Part shown: piece after piece, positions 1 to 9,129 of the stretch | Layout of the letters: the number at the start of each line of letters is the position of its first letter | How positions within the stretch are numbered: position 1 is the stretch's first letter | NCBI RefSeq assembly: GCF_025231525.1 | Contig: NZ_CP103057.1 | Coordinates: 3,730,501 to 3,794,500, forward strand | DNA: 64,000 bases | Reading direction: 5' to 3' | DNA from: Sphingomonas endolithica | GTDB lineage: Bacteria; Pseudomonadota; Alphaproteobacteria; Sphingomonadales; Sphingomonadaceae | Program-made: the position numbers and the translations under genes | Notes under the pieces: generated by a model | Told to the model about the DNA's origin: nothing | The model's database searches: none | The model's input: only the letters and a program-made list of their open reading frames with translations

Positions 1-1
1 C

Positions 2-1255
2 GACGGCGGCGAGTTCGGCAGCGCCTATATCGACGTGAAATCGGATTGCGCCTTGTTCGACGGGCTGTGGGCGCCGGGCGAGCGGCACCAGGTGTGGATG
101 AGCCATGGCGACAAGGTGGACGCGCTGGCGCCGGGATTCGTGCCGGTGGCGACCTCCGACGGTGCGCCTTATGCGATCGTCGCCGACGAGGCGCGGCGTT
201 TCTACGGCGTGCAGTTCCACCCGGAAGTGGTGCACACGCCCGATGGTGGCAAGCTGATCGCCAATTTCGCGCGGCATGTGTGTGGCCTGGCCGGCGACTG
301 GACGATGGCGGAATTTCGCGAGGCCAAGATCGCCGAGATCCGCGCGCAGGTCGGCAATGGCAAGGTGATCTGCGGGCTATCCGGCGGCGTGGATTCGTCG
401 GTGGCGGCAGTGCTGATCCATGAGGCGATCGGCGCGCAGCTGACCTGCGTCTATGTCGATCACGGGCTGATGCGCAGCGGCGAGAGCGAGCAGGTCGTCA
501 GCCTGTTCCGCAACCATTACAACATCCCGCTGATCCACGTGAATGCAGAGGAGACGTTCCTGGCCGGCCTGGCCGGCGTGACCGACCCGGAGGCGAAGCG
601 CAAGTTCATTGGCGGGGCGTTCATCGACATCTTCGAGGCGGAAGCGAAGAAGATCGGCGGGGCGGAGTTCCTGGCGCAAGGCACGCTGTATCCCGATGTG
701 ATCGAGAGCGTGAGCTTCACCGGCGGGCCATCGGTGACGATCAAGAGCCACCACAATGTCGGCGGGCTGCCCGAGCGCATGAACATGAAGCTGGTCGAGC
801 CGCTGCGCGAATTGTTCAAGGACGAGGTGCGCGCATTGGGTCGTGAGCTGGGGCTGACCGAGGCGTTCGTCGGGCGGCATCCGTTCCCGGGGCCGGGCTT
901 GGCGATCCGCATTCCGGGCGAGGTGACCAAGGAGCGTTGCGACATATTGCGCAAGGCAGATGCCATCTATCTCGAGGAGATCCGTGCGGCGGGGCTGTAC
1001 GACACGATCTGGCAGGCGTTCGCGGTGCTGCTGCCGGTGCGCAGCGTGGGCGTGATGGGCGACGGGCGGACCTACGACAATGTGCTGGCGCTGCGGGCGG
1101 TGACCTCGACCGACGGGATGACGGCGATGGCGTTCCAGTTCCCGGGCGACTTCCTGCCGCGGGTGGCAACGCGGATCGTCAACGAGGTGCGGGGGATCAA
1201 CCGGGTGACGTATGATTATACGAGCAAGCCGCCGGGGACAATCGAATGGGAGTGA
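2..1255 (+). CDS. guaA: GMP synthase (glutamine-hydrolysing), 5' end outside window
   Basis: Makes GMP from XMP with glutamine as nitrogen donor and ATP, the last step of guanine nucleotide synthesis in the cytoplasm. The reading frame is open from base 2. The visible 417 residues show the end of the class I glutamine amidotransferase domain (FHPEV, carrying its His and Glu), then the ATP-pyrophosphatase domain with the SGGVDSS loop, and the family's usual C-terminus [11 protein letters not shown]. Roughly 100 N-terminal residues, including the nucleophilic Cys, lie upstream of the window. No frameshift is visible. The identification is essentially certain; only the true start is unseen. Confidence 0.98.
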   Translation, partial: DGGEFGSAYIDVKSDCALFDGLWAPGERHQVWMSHGDKVDALAPGFVPVATSDGAPYAIVADEARRFYGVQFHPEVVHTPDGGKLIANFARHVCGLAGDWTMAEFREAKIAEIRAQVGNGKVICGLSGGVDSSVAAVLIHEAIGAQLTCVYVDHGLMRSGESEQVVSLFRNHYNIPLIHVNAEETFLAGLAGVTDPEAKRKFIGGAFIDIFEAEAKKIGGAEFLAQGTLYPDVIESVSFTGGPSVTIKSHHNVGGLPERMNMKLVEPLRELFKDEVRALGRELGLTEAFVGRHPFPGPGLAIRIPGEVTKERCDILRKADAIYLEEIRAAGLYDTIWQAFAVLLPVRSVGVMGDGRTYDNVLALRAVTSTDGMTAMAFQFPGDFLPRVATRIVNEVRGINRVTYDYTSKPPGTIEWE

Positions 1256-1345
1256 CGAAGACTCGCGATCATCCGGGGGATGATCGCGGCTTCGTCGCTC
1301 GGCGGCTGCAAGGCCGCCGGGGTGCGGGCGCGCCATCCAGCGTGT

Positions 1346-1449
1346 TGTTTCCCGGCGGAGGCCGGGGTCCAGTGGCTAAGGGCGCGGTAACGACGCGCTA
1401 CACCAACCAACTTCTGTCTCCCGGCTGGGTCCCGGCCTTCGCCGGGGTA
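1346..1449. repeat. Intergenic inverted repeat, family A copy 1
   Basis: Two GC-rich hairpins in opposite orientation (core CCCGGCGGAGGCCGGGG and CCCGGCCTTCGCCGGGG) separated by about 60 bases. This family A element recurs many times between genes in this window. It is readable in frame with the downstream metallo-hydrolase and could mislead start prediction. Confidence 0.8.
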
Positions 1450-1470
1450 CTGCGTCGTTCTGCCGGGCTG

Positions 1471-2280
1471 ATGTTTGCCGTCGCGATGCTCGGCGGGCCG
1501 GCGATAGCGAAGGATCCGCCCGCCTGGACGCGGCCGATCGCGCCGTTCAACGTGATCGGGCCGATCGATTATGTCGGGACCGAGGGGCTGGCTGCGTATC
1601 TGATCCACACCAAGGCGGGTGCGATCCTGATCGATGGGACGATGGCGGAGAATGCGGCGGCGATCGAGCGGTCGATCGCGCAGCGCGGGGTGCGGATGCG
1701 CGACGTGAAGCTGCTGCTGCTGAGCCATGCGCATTTCGACCATGCCGGTGGGCTGGCGGCGCTGAAGCGGGCAAGCGGGGCGCGGCTGGTGGCGGGGGCG
1801 GGGGACCGCGCGGCGCTGGAAAGCGGCGTGCCCCCGGGCGAGACGAGCTACGGCGTGATCCGCTTTCCGGCGGTGAAAGTGGACCGGGCGGTGCGGGATG
1901 GCGAGCGCGTGACGCTGGGCGGCGTGACGCTGGCCGCGGTGGCGACGCCGGGGCATACGCCGGGCTGCACGAGCTGGTCGGTCAGGCTGCGGCAAGCGGG
2001 CAAGCCGCTGGACGTGCTGTTCGCGTGCAGCGTGACGGTGGCGGGCAATCGGCTGGTCGGCAACCGCGCCTATCCGGGGATCGTCGGCGACTTCCGGCGC
2101 AGCTTCGCGCGGCTGGGGGCGATGTCGGCGGATGTCGTGCTGCCGTTCCACCCCGAGAGCGTCGATCTGATGGGGCGGCGCGCGCGCGGCACGCTGGTCG
2201 ATCGGGCGGTGCTGCCGACGATGGTGCGCGAGGCGCGCGCCGGCTTCGATGCGGAGCTTGCCAAGCAGCAGGCGAAATGA
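1471..2280 (+). CDS. Subclass B3-type metallo-beta-lactamase-fold hydrolase
   Basis: Zinc hydrolase, 269 residues from this start. The ligand set is that of subclass B3 beta-lactamases: HAHFDH (H86, H88, D90, H91), GHTPG (H162) and FHPES (H227). The N-terminal block YVGTEGLAAYLI also resembles B3 enzymes. A short hydrophobic leader (FAVAMLGGPAIA) points to export. The frame stays open upstream, but that part translates the family A repeat, so ATG 1471 is chosen. Beta-lactam hydrolysis is plausible but not shown; other secreted B3-like hydrolases exist. Its stop overlaps the start of the next gene (ATGA), suggesting coupling. Confidence 0.85.
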   Translation: MFAVAMLGGPAIAKDPPAWTRPIAPFNVIGPIDYVGTEGLAAYLIHTKAGAILIDGTMAENAAAIERSIAQRGVRMRDVKLLLLSHAHFDHAGGLAALKRASGARLVAGAGDRAALESGVPPGETSYGVIRFPAVKVDRAVRDGERVTLGGVTLAAVATPGHTPGCTSWSVRLRQAGKPLDVLFACSVTVAGNRLVGNRAYPGIVGDFRRSFARLGAMSADVVLPFHPESVDLMGRRARGTLVDRAVLPTMVREARAGFDAELAKQQAK

Positions 2281-2702
2281 GCGGGACTACAACGGCCACC
2301 TCGGCGGACGGTGCGGCGGTGGTGGCGCTGTGGGAGGAGGCCGGGCTGACGCGGCCGTGGAACGATCCGCAGGCCGATTTCGCGCTGGCGCTGGCGACGC
2401 CCGGCAGCATCGTTCTTGTCACGCGCGGCGACGATGGCGGCCTCACGGGCAGCGTGATGGCCGGGTTCGACGGGCATCGCGGCTGGGTCTATTATCTGGC
2501 GGTGGCCGAGCGTGCGCGCGGCACCGGGCTGGGGCTTGCCTTGATGACGGCAGCGGAGGATTGGCTGCGCGGGCAGGGTGCGCCGAAGGTCCAGCTGATG
2601 GTGCGCGAGGACAATGCGGCGGCGCTGGGTTTCTATGACGGTCTGGGCTTCGAACGGCAGAAGGTCGTCACGCTCGGGCGCTTCCTGAAGGACGATTCAT
2701 GA
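2277..2702 (+). CDS. GNAT family N-acetyltransferase (YpeA-like)
   Basis: Small acetyl-CoA-dependent acetyltransferase of 141 residues. The GNAT core is visible: beta strand YYLAVAERARGTGLGLALM with the R/Q-x-x-G-x-G/A-type acetyl-CoA loop, then MVREDNAAALGFYDGLGFE near the C-terminus, as in YpeA/RimI-like proteins. The substrate cannot be read from sequence. It overlaps the genes on both sides by four bases (ATGA), so the three genes from 1471 to 3046 look translationally coupled. Confidence 0.88.
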   Translation: MSGTTTATSADGAAVVALWEEAGLTRPWNDPQADFALALATPGSIVLVTRGDDGGLTGSVMAGFDGHRGWVYYLAVAERARGTGLGLALMTAAEDWLRGQGAPKVQLMVREDNAAALGFYDGLGFERQKVVTLGRFLKDDS

Positions 2703-3046
2703 CCATCCTGTACGGCATTGCCAATTGCGACACGGTGAAGAAGGCGCGGGTGTGGCTGGAGGCGCAGGGCGTGGCGTATACGTTCCACGACTATAAGAAG
2801 GCCGGGATCGACGCGGCGACGTTGCGGGGGTGGAGCGCGCGGCTCGGGTGGGAGGCGTTGCTCAACCGCGCGGGCACGACGTTTCGCAAGCTGCCCGAGG
2901 CGGCGCGCGCCGACCTCGACGAGGACAAGGCGATTGCGCTGATGCTGGCGCAACCATCGATGATCAAGCGGCCGGTGATCGTGCAGGGCGATACGCTGCT
3001 GGCGGGGTTCAAGCCGGATACCTATCTGGGGCAGATCACCGGATAG
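2699..3046 (+). CDS. Spx/ArsC-family thioredoxin-fold protein (YffB-like)
   Basis: Cytoplasmic protein of 115 residues in the ArsC/Spx superfamily. It starts LYGIANCDTVKKARVWLE, with a single Cys at residue 10 in the position of the ArsC catalytic Cys, and contains the usual RPVIV strand followed by a GFKPDTY motif. YffB-type proteins are annotated as putative reductases of unknown substrate; arsenate reduction should not be assumed. ATGA overlap with the upstream acetyltransferase gene. Confidence 0.88.
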   Translation: MTILYGIANCDTVKKARVWLEAQGVAYTFHDYKKAGIDAATLRGWSARLGWEALLNRAGTTFRKLPEAARADLDEDKAIALMLAQPSMIKRPVIVQGDTLLAGFKPDTYLGQITG

Positions 3047-3056
3047 GAGCAGCTAC

Positions 3057-3338
3057 ATGGTCACCGCACGCTGGAACGGCACCGTCATCGCGCAATCGGA
3101 CGACACGGTCGTCGTCGAGGGCAACCATTATTTCCCGGCGGACAGCCTGGATGCAGCACTGCTCGAGGAGAGTGCGACGCACAGCTTCTGCCCGTGGAAG
3201 GGCGAGGCGAGCTACAAGTCGCTGGTGGTGGATGGCGCGCGGAACGCGGATGCGGCGTGGTATTATCCCGATCCGAAATCGGCGGCTGCGGAGATCAAGG
3301 GGCGGTTTGCGTTCTGGAAGGGCGTGGTGATTGCCTGA
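3057..3338 (+). CDS. DUF427 domain protein
   Basis: Protein of 93 residues that is almost entirely one DUF427 domain. Recognisable blocks are YFPADSLD, SFCPWKGEASYKSL and AAWYYPDPKSAAAEIKG, ending in a WKGVVI strand. The function of the family is unknown; it forms a small beta barrel in known structures. It follows the Spx-like gene by 10 bases and is probably the last gene of the 1471-3338 run. ATG 3057 has an AGGAG sequence eight bases upstream. Confidence 0.9.
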   Translation: MVTARWNGTVIAQSDDTVVVEGNHYFPADSLDAALLEESATHSFCPWKGEASYKSLVVDGARNADAAWYYPDPKSAAAEIKGRFAFWKGVVIA

Positions 3339-3402
3339 GGGTTTGGTCGCAAGGCCTTGAGGGCATTGCTGGCGGTGCTGGGCCCGCTTTGGAGAGCGTG
3401 GT

Positions 3403-3481
3403 GGGCTCCTGCGGATGCAGGAGCCCAGGGTTGTAAGGGACGGCGCTTGCGACTCCTGGGCCCCTGCTCTCGCAGGGGAAC
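3403..3481. repeat. Intergenic inverted repeat, family A variant
   Basis: Pair of hairpins, CTCCTGCGGATGCAGGAG and CCCCTGCTCTCGCAGGGG, with the family A layout but a different core. With the next element it occupies most of the 418-base gap between the DUF427 gene and the membrane protein gene, where no gene is seen. Confidence 0.7.
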
Positions 3482-3506
3482 GGCCTGGGGTTGAGGTACA
3501 CTCATC

Positions 3507-3612
3507 GTCACCCCGGACTTGTTCCGGCGTCCACCGTGCCGCGCGTGCGGCCGTCGAGCCACTATCCTTATCGAAAGCCGCTTGGTGGACCCCGGAACAA
3601 GTCCGGGGTGAT
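3507..3612. repeat. Intergenic inverted repeat, family B copy 1
   Basis: Family B element: outer arms CACCCCGGACTTGTTCCGG and CCGGAACAAGTCCGGGGTG facing each other about 60 bases apart. Further copies lie near 4.3, 11.3, 19.1 and 28.9 kb. Confidence 0.8.
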
Positions 3613-3756
3613 GGCTGGGCGTTTGATAAGAGACGCCTGCGTTGGGAGGTGTCTCGACTTGGCTCGACACGAACGGAAAGTGATGCCGGCGCCGACTGGT
3701 TGCCTTTCCGTAACGAACCGGGCATTTTCCCGTCAGGGACAATGGGGGAGTACGGG

Positions 3757-4194
3757 ATGACCGTCTTGCGGAACAAGGCACCGGGTTGGTTCTGGCTGGT
3801 GGCGGGCTTGATCACGCTTTGGGGGGTGATCGGCGTGGCCGCTTTCTACATGGATGTGAGCATGTCGTCCGCCGCGGTGGCGGGGATGAGCGATTATGAT
3901 CGCGCGCTGCGCGCGAGCCGGCCGGGCTGGTTCATGTGGGTCTATGGTGCGGCGGTGTGGAGCGGGCTGATCGGCGGCGTGCTGCTGTTGCGGCGATCGG
4001 TCGTGGCGCATCCCTTGTTCGTGCTGTCGCTGATGCTGGTGATCGCGATGTTCGGCTATGTCTTTGCGGCGACCGACCTGATCGCGGTGAAGGGGGTCGT
4101 GGTGGCGACCGCGTTTCCGATCCTCATCGCGCTGATCGGGATGGGGGAGATCTGGTTCGCGACGCGGGCGCGGCGGCGGGCGTGGATTCGGTGA
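3757..4194 (+). CDS. Four-helix membrane protein of unknown function
   Basis: Small integral membrane protein of 145 residues with four predicted transmembrane segments, roughly residues 8-32, 55-79, 84-106 and 110-131, and a basic tail RARRRAWIR. The segment between helices 1 and 2 (SSAAVAGMSDYDRALRA) is likely periplasmic. No family motif is recognised. ATG 3757 is chosen because a GGGGGAG ribosome-binding site sits six bases upstream; longer versions of the frame translate repeat DNA. It stands alone between repeat elements. Confidence 0.75.
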   Translation: MTVLRNKAPGWFWLVAGLITLWGVIGVAAFYMDVSMSSAAVAGMSDYDRALRASRPGWFMWVYGAAVWSGLIGGVLLLRRSVVAHPLFVLSLMLVIAMFGYVFAATDLIAVKGVVVATAFPILIALIGMGEIWFATRARRRAWIR

Positions 4195-4199
4195 CGTGA

Positions 4200-4302
4200 C
4201 ATGTAACTCTTGTTCCCCCGCGAAAGCAGGCGGGCGGGGCCACGAGCGCGGGCGCTTGCGACCCTGGGCTTCCGCTTTCGCGGGAGAACAAGAGATACAT
4301 GT
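4200..4302. repeat. Intergenic inverted repeat, family A copy
   Basis: Begins ATGTAACTCTTGTTC and ends GAACAAGAGATACAT, so the outer ends are near-perfect inverted copies around GC-rich CCCGCGAAAGC/GCTTTCGCGGG cores. With the next element it fills the 308-base gap upstream of panB. Confidence 0.75.
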
Positions 4303-4317
4303 TCTAAGGGTGCAACC

Positions 4318-4417
4318 ACCGGCTTGTTCCGGCGGCCACCAAGCTGCTTGGACTGGGAATGGTGCTTTGACGACAGAGCGTGTTGCGCGGTGGACCCCGG
4401 AACTAGTCCGGGGTGAC
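4318..4417. repeat. Intergenic inverted repeat, family B copy 2
   Basis: Diverged family B element. The left arm reads GGCTTGTTCCGG and the right arm CCGGAACTAGTCCGGGGTG. Confidence 0.7.
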
Positions 4418-4502
4418 GGCTCGGTACTCGGGGAACGTAGCGCTCGCGAACGCCGGCGCATCGCACTGGCAACGCGGGCGGCGATCCGCTAGCTCTTCGC
4501 GC

Positions 4503-5363
4503 ATGTCCACGACCTTCACCATCGACACCTCGACCAGCCGCGCGAACCCGACACCGGCGCCGATGAAACGGCTGACCGTGCCGGCGATCCAGCGGCGCAA
4601 AGGCGGCGAGCCGCTGGTGATGCTGACCGCCTATACGGTGCGGATGGCGCAGTTGCTGGATCCGCATTGCGACCTGCTGCTGGTCGGCGACAGCCTGGGG
4701 CAGGTGATCTACGGGCTGCCCTCCACGCTGCCGGTGACGGTGGAGATGATGTGCGCGCATGGCGCGGCGGTGGTGCGTGGCAGCTACCACGCGGTGGTGG
4801 TGATCGACATGCCGTTCGGCAGTTACGAGGCGAGCCCGGAACAGGCGTTCGTGTCCGCCGCGCGGATCATGGCCGAGACGGGCGCGGCGGGAGTGAAGCT
4901 GGAGGGCGGCGAGGCGATGGCGCCGACGGTGGCGTTCCTGTCCGCGCGCGGCATTCCGGTGATGGGGCATATCGGGCTCACCCCACAGGCAGTGAATGCG
5001 CTTGGCGGTTACGGCGCGCGTGGGCGGACCAATGCCGAGCATGCCAAGATCGTCGCCGATGCGCGCGCGATCGCCGCGGCGGGGGCGTTCGCGATCGTCG
5101 CGGAAGGCGTGGTCGAGCCGCTGGCGCGGGCGATCGTCGCCGAAGTATCCTGCCCGGTGATCGGCATCGGCGCGTCGGCCGATTGCGACGGGCAGGTGCT
5201 GGTGACCGAGGACATGCTGGGGCTGTTCGATCGCACGGCGCGCTTCGTGAAGAAGTTCGACGATCTCGCCGGGCGCATCTCGACCGCGGTCGAGACCTAT
5301 GCCGGGGATGTGCGATCGCGCACGTTTCCGGGCCCCGAACAGACCTATCAGCCCAAGGATTGA
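4503..5363 (+). CDS. panB: 3-methyl-2-oxobutanoate hydroxymethyltransferase
   Basis: First committed step of pantothenate (and so coenzyme A) synthesis: adds a hydroxymethyl group from 5,10-methylene-tetrahydrofolate to 2-oxoisovalerate, giving ketopantoate. The 286-residue length fits PanB. Visible blocks are [14 protein letters not shown], the metal-binding strand [14 protein letters not shown], the catalytic-lysine segment [14 protein letters not shown] and the glutamate strand [11 protein letters not shown] 4503 gives the family N-terminus; the frame upstream is repeat-derived. panC is not adjacent, so the gene appears to stand alone. Confidence 0.96.
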   Translation: MSTTFTIDTSTSRANPTPAPMKRLTVPAIQRRKGGEPLVMLTAYTVRMAQLLDPHCDLLLVGDSLGQVIYGLPSTLPVTVEMMCAHGAAVVRGSYHAVVVIDMPFGSYEASPEQAFVSAARIMAETGAAGVKLEGGEAMAPTVAFLSARGIPVMGHIGLTPQAVNALGGYGARGRTNAEHAKIVADARAIAAAGAFAIVAEGVVEPLARAIVAEVSCPVIGIGASADCDGQVLVTEDMLGLFDRTARFVKKFDDLAGRISTAVETYAGDVRSRTFPGPEQTYQPKD

Positions 5364-5454
5364 CCCCCGGGATTGATTCGCTTCCGTTTGCCCGGCCACG
5401 CCGCTAAGGTCGCGGCCTTCACCGACATCCCCCCTTGCCGATCTGGAGCCTGCC

Positions 5455-6156
5455 TTGGCCGTCCCGCCGAACACCGACGAAGCATTTCTGCGCGAGGTCG
5501 ATGACGAACTCCGCCGCGATCAGCTGACCAGCTTCTGGACCCGCTATGGCCGCCTGACGATCGGCGCGATCGTGCTCGCGCTCGCGATCTTCGCCGGCGT
5601 TCTGTATTGGCTGCACCACCAGAACCAGGTGGCCGGCGAGCAGGGCGAGCAGCTGAAGACGGTCAACGACCTGCTGGCCGAGCGCAAGGTGCCGGCGGCG
5701 GCCAAGCCGCTGCAGGAGCTCGCGGCCTCGGACATCAAGGGCTACCGCGCCAGCGCGCGCTTCATGCAGGCGGACCTGCTGCTGCAGAAGAACGACCTGA
5801 AGGGTGCGGCGGCCAAGTTCGCCGAAGTGGCGGCGGACACATCGGTCGGCGCGCCGTTCCGCGATCTTGCGCTGATCCGCCAGACGAGCGCCGAATTCGA
5901 CACGATCAAGCCCGAGGTGGTGATCAATCGCCTGCGCCCGTTGGCCGTCAAGGGCAGCCCGTGGTTCGGCAGCGCCGGCGAGCTGATGGCCGCTGCCTAT
6001 CTGCGCCAGAACCGCGCCGATCTGGCCGGGCCGATCTTTGCCGGCATCGCGCGCGAAGAGACCGTACCGCCCACGCTCCGTCAACGCGCGGTTCAGATGG
6101 CCGGCGTATTGGGAATCGACGCGGTCGACCAGCCTGAGGAAAAGAAAGCACCATGA
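5455..6156 (+). CDS. YfgM-like membrane-anchored tetratricopeptide protein
   Basis: Protein of 233 residues: a cytoplasmic N-terminal tail (EAFLREVDDELRRDQLTSFW), one transmembrane helix at about residues 32-54, then a periplasmic helical region of TPR_21 type (KGYRASARFMQADLLLQKND and similar). E. coli YfgM, also encoded upstream of bamB and der, associates with the Sec translocon and periplasmic chaperones. The start is a TTG preceded by GGAG six bases away, which gives the expected family N-terminus. The stop overlaps the bamB start (ATGA), so the two are probably translated together. Confidence 0.88.
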   Translation: MAVPPNTDEAFLREVDDELRRDQLTSFWTRYGRLTIGAIVLALAIFAGVLYWLHHQNQVAGEQGEQLKTVNDLLAERKVPAAAKPLQELAASDIKGYRASARFMQADLLLQKNDLKGAAAKFAEVAADTSVGAPFRDLALIRQTSAEFDTIKPEVVINRLRPLAVKGSPWFGSAGELMAAAYLRQNRADLAGPIFAGIAREETVPPTLRQRAVQMAGVLGIDAVDQPEEKKAP

Positions 6157-7475
6157 TGAAATCGACCAAGGGTTCGCTCGCGATCGCGGCCCTGCTGGCG
6201 CTCAGCGCGTGCGGCATTTTCAAGGGTGGCGGCAAGAAGACGCCAGTGCTGGGTGACCGCGTGCCGATCCTGCTATCGGAATCGGCGGTCGAGACCGACA
6301 AGACGATCGCCGCCGTGCAGGTGCTGTTGCCGGCGCCCGAAACGAATACCGAATGGACGCAGCCGGGCGGCAATGCCGCGAAATCCATGGGGCATGTCGC
6401 GCTTGGCCAGACGCTGGCGCGGGCGTGGAGCGTCTCCGTGGATGGCGGGTCCAACCGCCAGCGGCTCGCCGCGCCGCCGGTGATCGGCGACGGCAAGATG
6501 TTCGTGATGGACGTGGATGCCACGGTGCACGCCTTTGCCGCGGATACCGGCGCGGTGCTGTGGACGGCGAGCATCGTCAAGGACAAGGAAAACCAGGGTG
6601 CGCGCTTCGGCGGCGGCGTCAGCTACGAAGACGGCAAGGTCTATGCGAGCGACGGCCTGGGCGATTTGGTGTCGCTGAACGCCGCCGACGGCAAGGAAGT
6701 GTGGCGATCGAAGCCGGGCGGCCCGCTGCGCGGTTCGCCGACGGTCGCCTATGGCAACGTCTATGCGCTGACGCAGGACAACCAGTTGTTTGCGGTCTCG
6801 ACCGAGGACGGCAAGGTCGGCTGGAACCAGTCGGGCAGCCTCGAATCGCAGGGCGTGTTCGGGGTGGCGGCGCCTTCGGTGAGCGCGGGCACGATCGTCG
6901 CGGGCTTTTCGTCGGGCGAGCTGAACGCCTATCGCTACGAGAATGGCCGCGGGCTGTGGCAGGACGCGCTGTCGCGCTCGGCGATCTCGACCTCGGTGTC
7001 GTCGCTGGCCGATATCGATGCCGCGCCGGTGATCGACCAAGGCCGCGTCTATGCCGTCGGGCAGGGCGGGCGCACCGTGGCGATCGATATCGGCACGGGC
7101 CGCCGCATCTGGTCGCAGAATTTCGCCGGCATTTCCACGCCGTGGATCGCGGGCGAATGGCTGTTCCTGGTGACCGACGATGCCAAGCTTGTCTGCCTCA
7201 GCCGCAACAACGGCGCGGTGCGCTGGATCAGCCAGCTGAAGGCGTTCAAGAACGAGAAGAAGCGCTCGGGGCCGATCACCTGGTTCGGCCCGGTGCTGGC
7301 CGGCAACCGGCTGGTGCTGACCAATTCCGAAGGCGAGATCGTCTCGGTCGGCAGCGGTGGCGGCGAGATGGGTGCGGTGATCAAGTCGGGCGCGCCGATC
7401 AACCTGCCGCCGATCGTGGCCAACAACACGCTGTACGTGCTGGACATGAAGGGGCGGGTTTCGGCGTATCGGTGA
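6153..7475 (+). CDS. bamB: Outer membrane assembly lipoprotein BamB
   Basis: Lipoprotein of the BAM complex, which folds beta-barrel proteins into the outer membrane. The N-terminus is a lipoprotein signal with lipobox LSAC. The rest is an eight-bladed PQQ-like propeller; repeating blades are seen in GDGKMFVMDVDATVHAFAAD, YEDGKVYASDGLGDLVSLNA, NVYALTQDNQLFAVSTEDG and NTLYVLDMKGRVSAYR. At 440 residues it is longer than the E. coli protein (about 390), mainly through a longer N-terminal linker. The order yfgM-bamB-der matches that of E. coli. It overlaps the upstream gene by four bases. Confidence 0.95.
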   Translation: MMKSTKGSLAIAALLALSACGIFKGGGKKTPVLGDRVPILLSESAVETDKTIAAVQVLLPAPETNTEWTQPGGNAAKSMGHVALGQTLARAWSVSVDGGSNRQRLAAPPVIGDGKMFVMDVDATVHAFAADTGAVLWTASIVKDKENQGARFGGGVSYEDGKVYASDGLGDLVSLNAADGKEVWRSKPGGPLRGSPTVAYGNVYALTQDNQLFAVSTEDGKVGWNQSGSLESQGVFGVAAPSVSAGTIVAGFSSGELNAYRYENGRGLWQDALSRSAISTSVSSLADIDAAPVIDQGRVYAVGQGGRTVAIDIGTGRRIWSQNFAGISTPWIAGEWLFLVTDDAKLVCLSRNNGAVRWISQLKAFKNEKKRSGPITWFGPVLAGNRLVLTNSEGEIVSVGSGGGEMGAVIKSGAPINLPPIVANNTLYVLDMKGRVSAYR

Positions 7476-7496
7476 GGGCTTGCTGCGCGTGCTGCT

Positions 7497-7596
7497 GTTC
7501 CCCGGCGGAGGCCGGGGTCCAGTCGCGCAGGTGTTACCCGGCGCGGCATTCGCCAATGCGCGTTCCACTCCTGGGCCCCGGCCTTCGCCGGGGAAC
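7497..7596. repeat. Intergenic inverted repeat, family A copy
   Basis: Outer ends TGTTCCCCGGCGGAGGCC and GGCCTTCGCCGGGGAACA are inverted copies. It lies between bamB and der. Confidence 0.82.
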
Positions 7597-7658
7597 AGTT
7601 GAGGCAGGCTAAATCCCCGTGCGTGACCTTTGCCGCCAATGCGGCTAAGGGCTGGCCC

Positions 7659-9026
7659 ATGTCCAATCTTCCCGTGGTCGCCATCATCGGCCGCCCTAAT
7701 GTCGGTAAATCGACCCTGTTCAATCGCCTCGTCGGCAAGAAGCTCGCCCTGGTCGACGATCGGCCCGGTGTGACGCGCGATCGGCGGGAGGGGGATGCGA
7801 CGTTGGTCGGCGTCTATTTCCGCGTCATCGACACCGCCGGATATGAGGATGAGGACGCCGCGACGCTGCCCGGGCGGATGCGCGCGCAGACCGAGGCTGC
7901 CGTCGCGCAGGCCGATGTCGCCTTGTTCATGATCGATGCGCGCGTCGGCGTGGTGCCGCTGGAGGAGGAGATCTCCCGCTGGCTGCGCGGGTCCGACACC
8001 CCGATCGTGCTGGTCGCCAACAAGGCCGAGGGTAAAGCGGGCGAGGCCGGACTGCTGGAGGCGCTGGCGCTGGGCTATGGCGACCCGGTGCCGCTATCGG
8101 CCGAGCATGGCGAGGGCATGGGCGACCTGTTCGATGCGCTGCTGCCCTATATCGACCGCGAGGATATCGAGCCCGAGCCCGAATATGGCGAGGACGATAT
8201 GAGTGCGCCGCTGAAGCTCGCCATTATCGGGCGGCCGAATGCGGGCAAATCGACGCTGATCAACCGCATGCTGGGCGAGGAACGGCTGATCACCGGGCCG
8301 GAAGCCGGCATCACGCGCGATTCGATCGCGGTCGACTGGACCTGGCATGACGAGGACGGGAATGCGCGCGCGGTGCGGCTGATCGACACGGCGGGCATGC
8401 GCAAGCGCGCCAACGTGCAGGACAAGCTGGAGAAATTGTCGGTCGCCGACGCGCTGCACGCGATCGACTTTGCCGAGGTGGTCGTGCTGTTGCTGGATGC
8501 AACGCGCGGGCTGGAATCGCAGGATCTGCGCATTGCCGATGCGGCGTTGCAGGAAGGGCGCGCCTTGGTCGTGGCGCTCAACAAATGGGATGTCGCGGAA
8601 CATGCCAGTTCGCTGTTCAACGGCGTCAAGGCGGCGCTGGAAGAGGGGCTGAGCCAGGTCAAGGGCGTGCCGGTGCTGACCGTGTCGGCAGCGACCGGCA
8701 AGGGGCTCGACATGCTGATCAAGGTCGCGTTCGAAACGCGCGAGGCATGGTCGAAGCGGATCGGGACGGGCGAGCTCAACCGCTGGTTCGAGAAAGCGGT
8801 GGAGGCCAATCCGCCACCCGCCCCGGGCGGCAAGCGCATCAAGCTGCGCTATCTGACCCAGGCCAAGACTCGGCCGCCGGGCTTCATCCTGTTCGGCACG
8901 CGGGTGGATCAATTGCCGACCAGCTATCAGCGCTATCTGATCAATGGCATCCGACGCGATCTGGGGTTCGGCGCCGTGCCGGTGCGCTTGACGCTGCGTG
9001 CGCCGAAAAACCCCTTCGACCGCTAA
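7659..9026 (+). CDS. der: Ribosome assembly GTPase Der (EngA)
   Basis: Essential GTPase with two tandem G domains that acts in 50S ribosomal subunit maturation. G1 motifs GRPNVGKST and GRPNAGKST, two DTAG G3 motifs, and G4 motifs NKAE and NKWD mark the two domains (about residues 4-165 and 183-355). A KH-like C-terminal domain ends KNPFDR. Length 455 is normal. ATG 7659 is used because the conserved N-terminus NLPVVAIIGRPNVGKS begins there; the upstream in-frame sequence leaves the repeat. Confidence 0.97.
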   Translation: MSNLPVVAIIGRPNVGKSTLFNRLVGKKLALVDDRPGVTRDRREGDATLVGVYFRVIDTAGYEDEDAATLPGRMRAQTEAAVAQADVALFMIDARVGVVPLEEEISRWLRGSDTPIVLVANKAEGKAGEAGLLEALALGYGDPVPLSAEHGEGMGDLFDALLPYIDREDIEPEPEYGEDDMSAPLKLAIIGRPNAGKSTLINRMLGEERLITGPEAGITRDSIAVDWTWHDEDGNARAVRLIDTAGMRKRANVQDKLEKLSVADALHAIDFAEVVVLLLDATRGLESQDLRIADAALQEGRALVVALNKWDVAEHASSLFNGVKAALEEGLSQVKGVPVLTVSAATGKGLDMLIKVAFETREAWSKRIGTGELNRWFEKAVEANPPPAPGGKRIKLRYLTQAKTRPPGFILFGTRVDQLPTSYQRYLINGIRRDLGFGAVPVRLTLRAPKNPFDR

Positions 9027-9129
9027 AAATTCGTTCAATCCAGGTTCATTCGTCAACCACTTCTTTACCGCACGCGATTAGATCTCGCTAAGACCTTCGC
9101 GGCAGATTTGCCTGTCATGGGAGACAAAT

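Noticed and set aside
377..1336. Long minus-strand reading frame opposite guaA
   Set aside because: Arg/Pro/His-rich translation with no motif; an artefact of high GC opposite a certain gene.
3415..3756. N-terminal extension of the four-helix membrane protein
   Set aside because: It translates family A and B repeats; a good ribosome-binding site precedes ATG 3757.
9027..9129. CtrA-type site upstream of the Hpt gene
   Set aside because: Only loose half-site matches; nothing close to TTAA-N7-TTAA.
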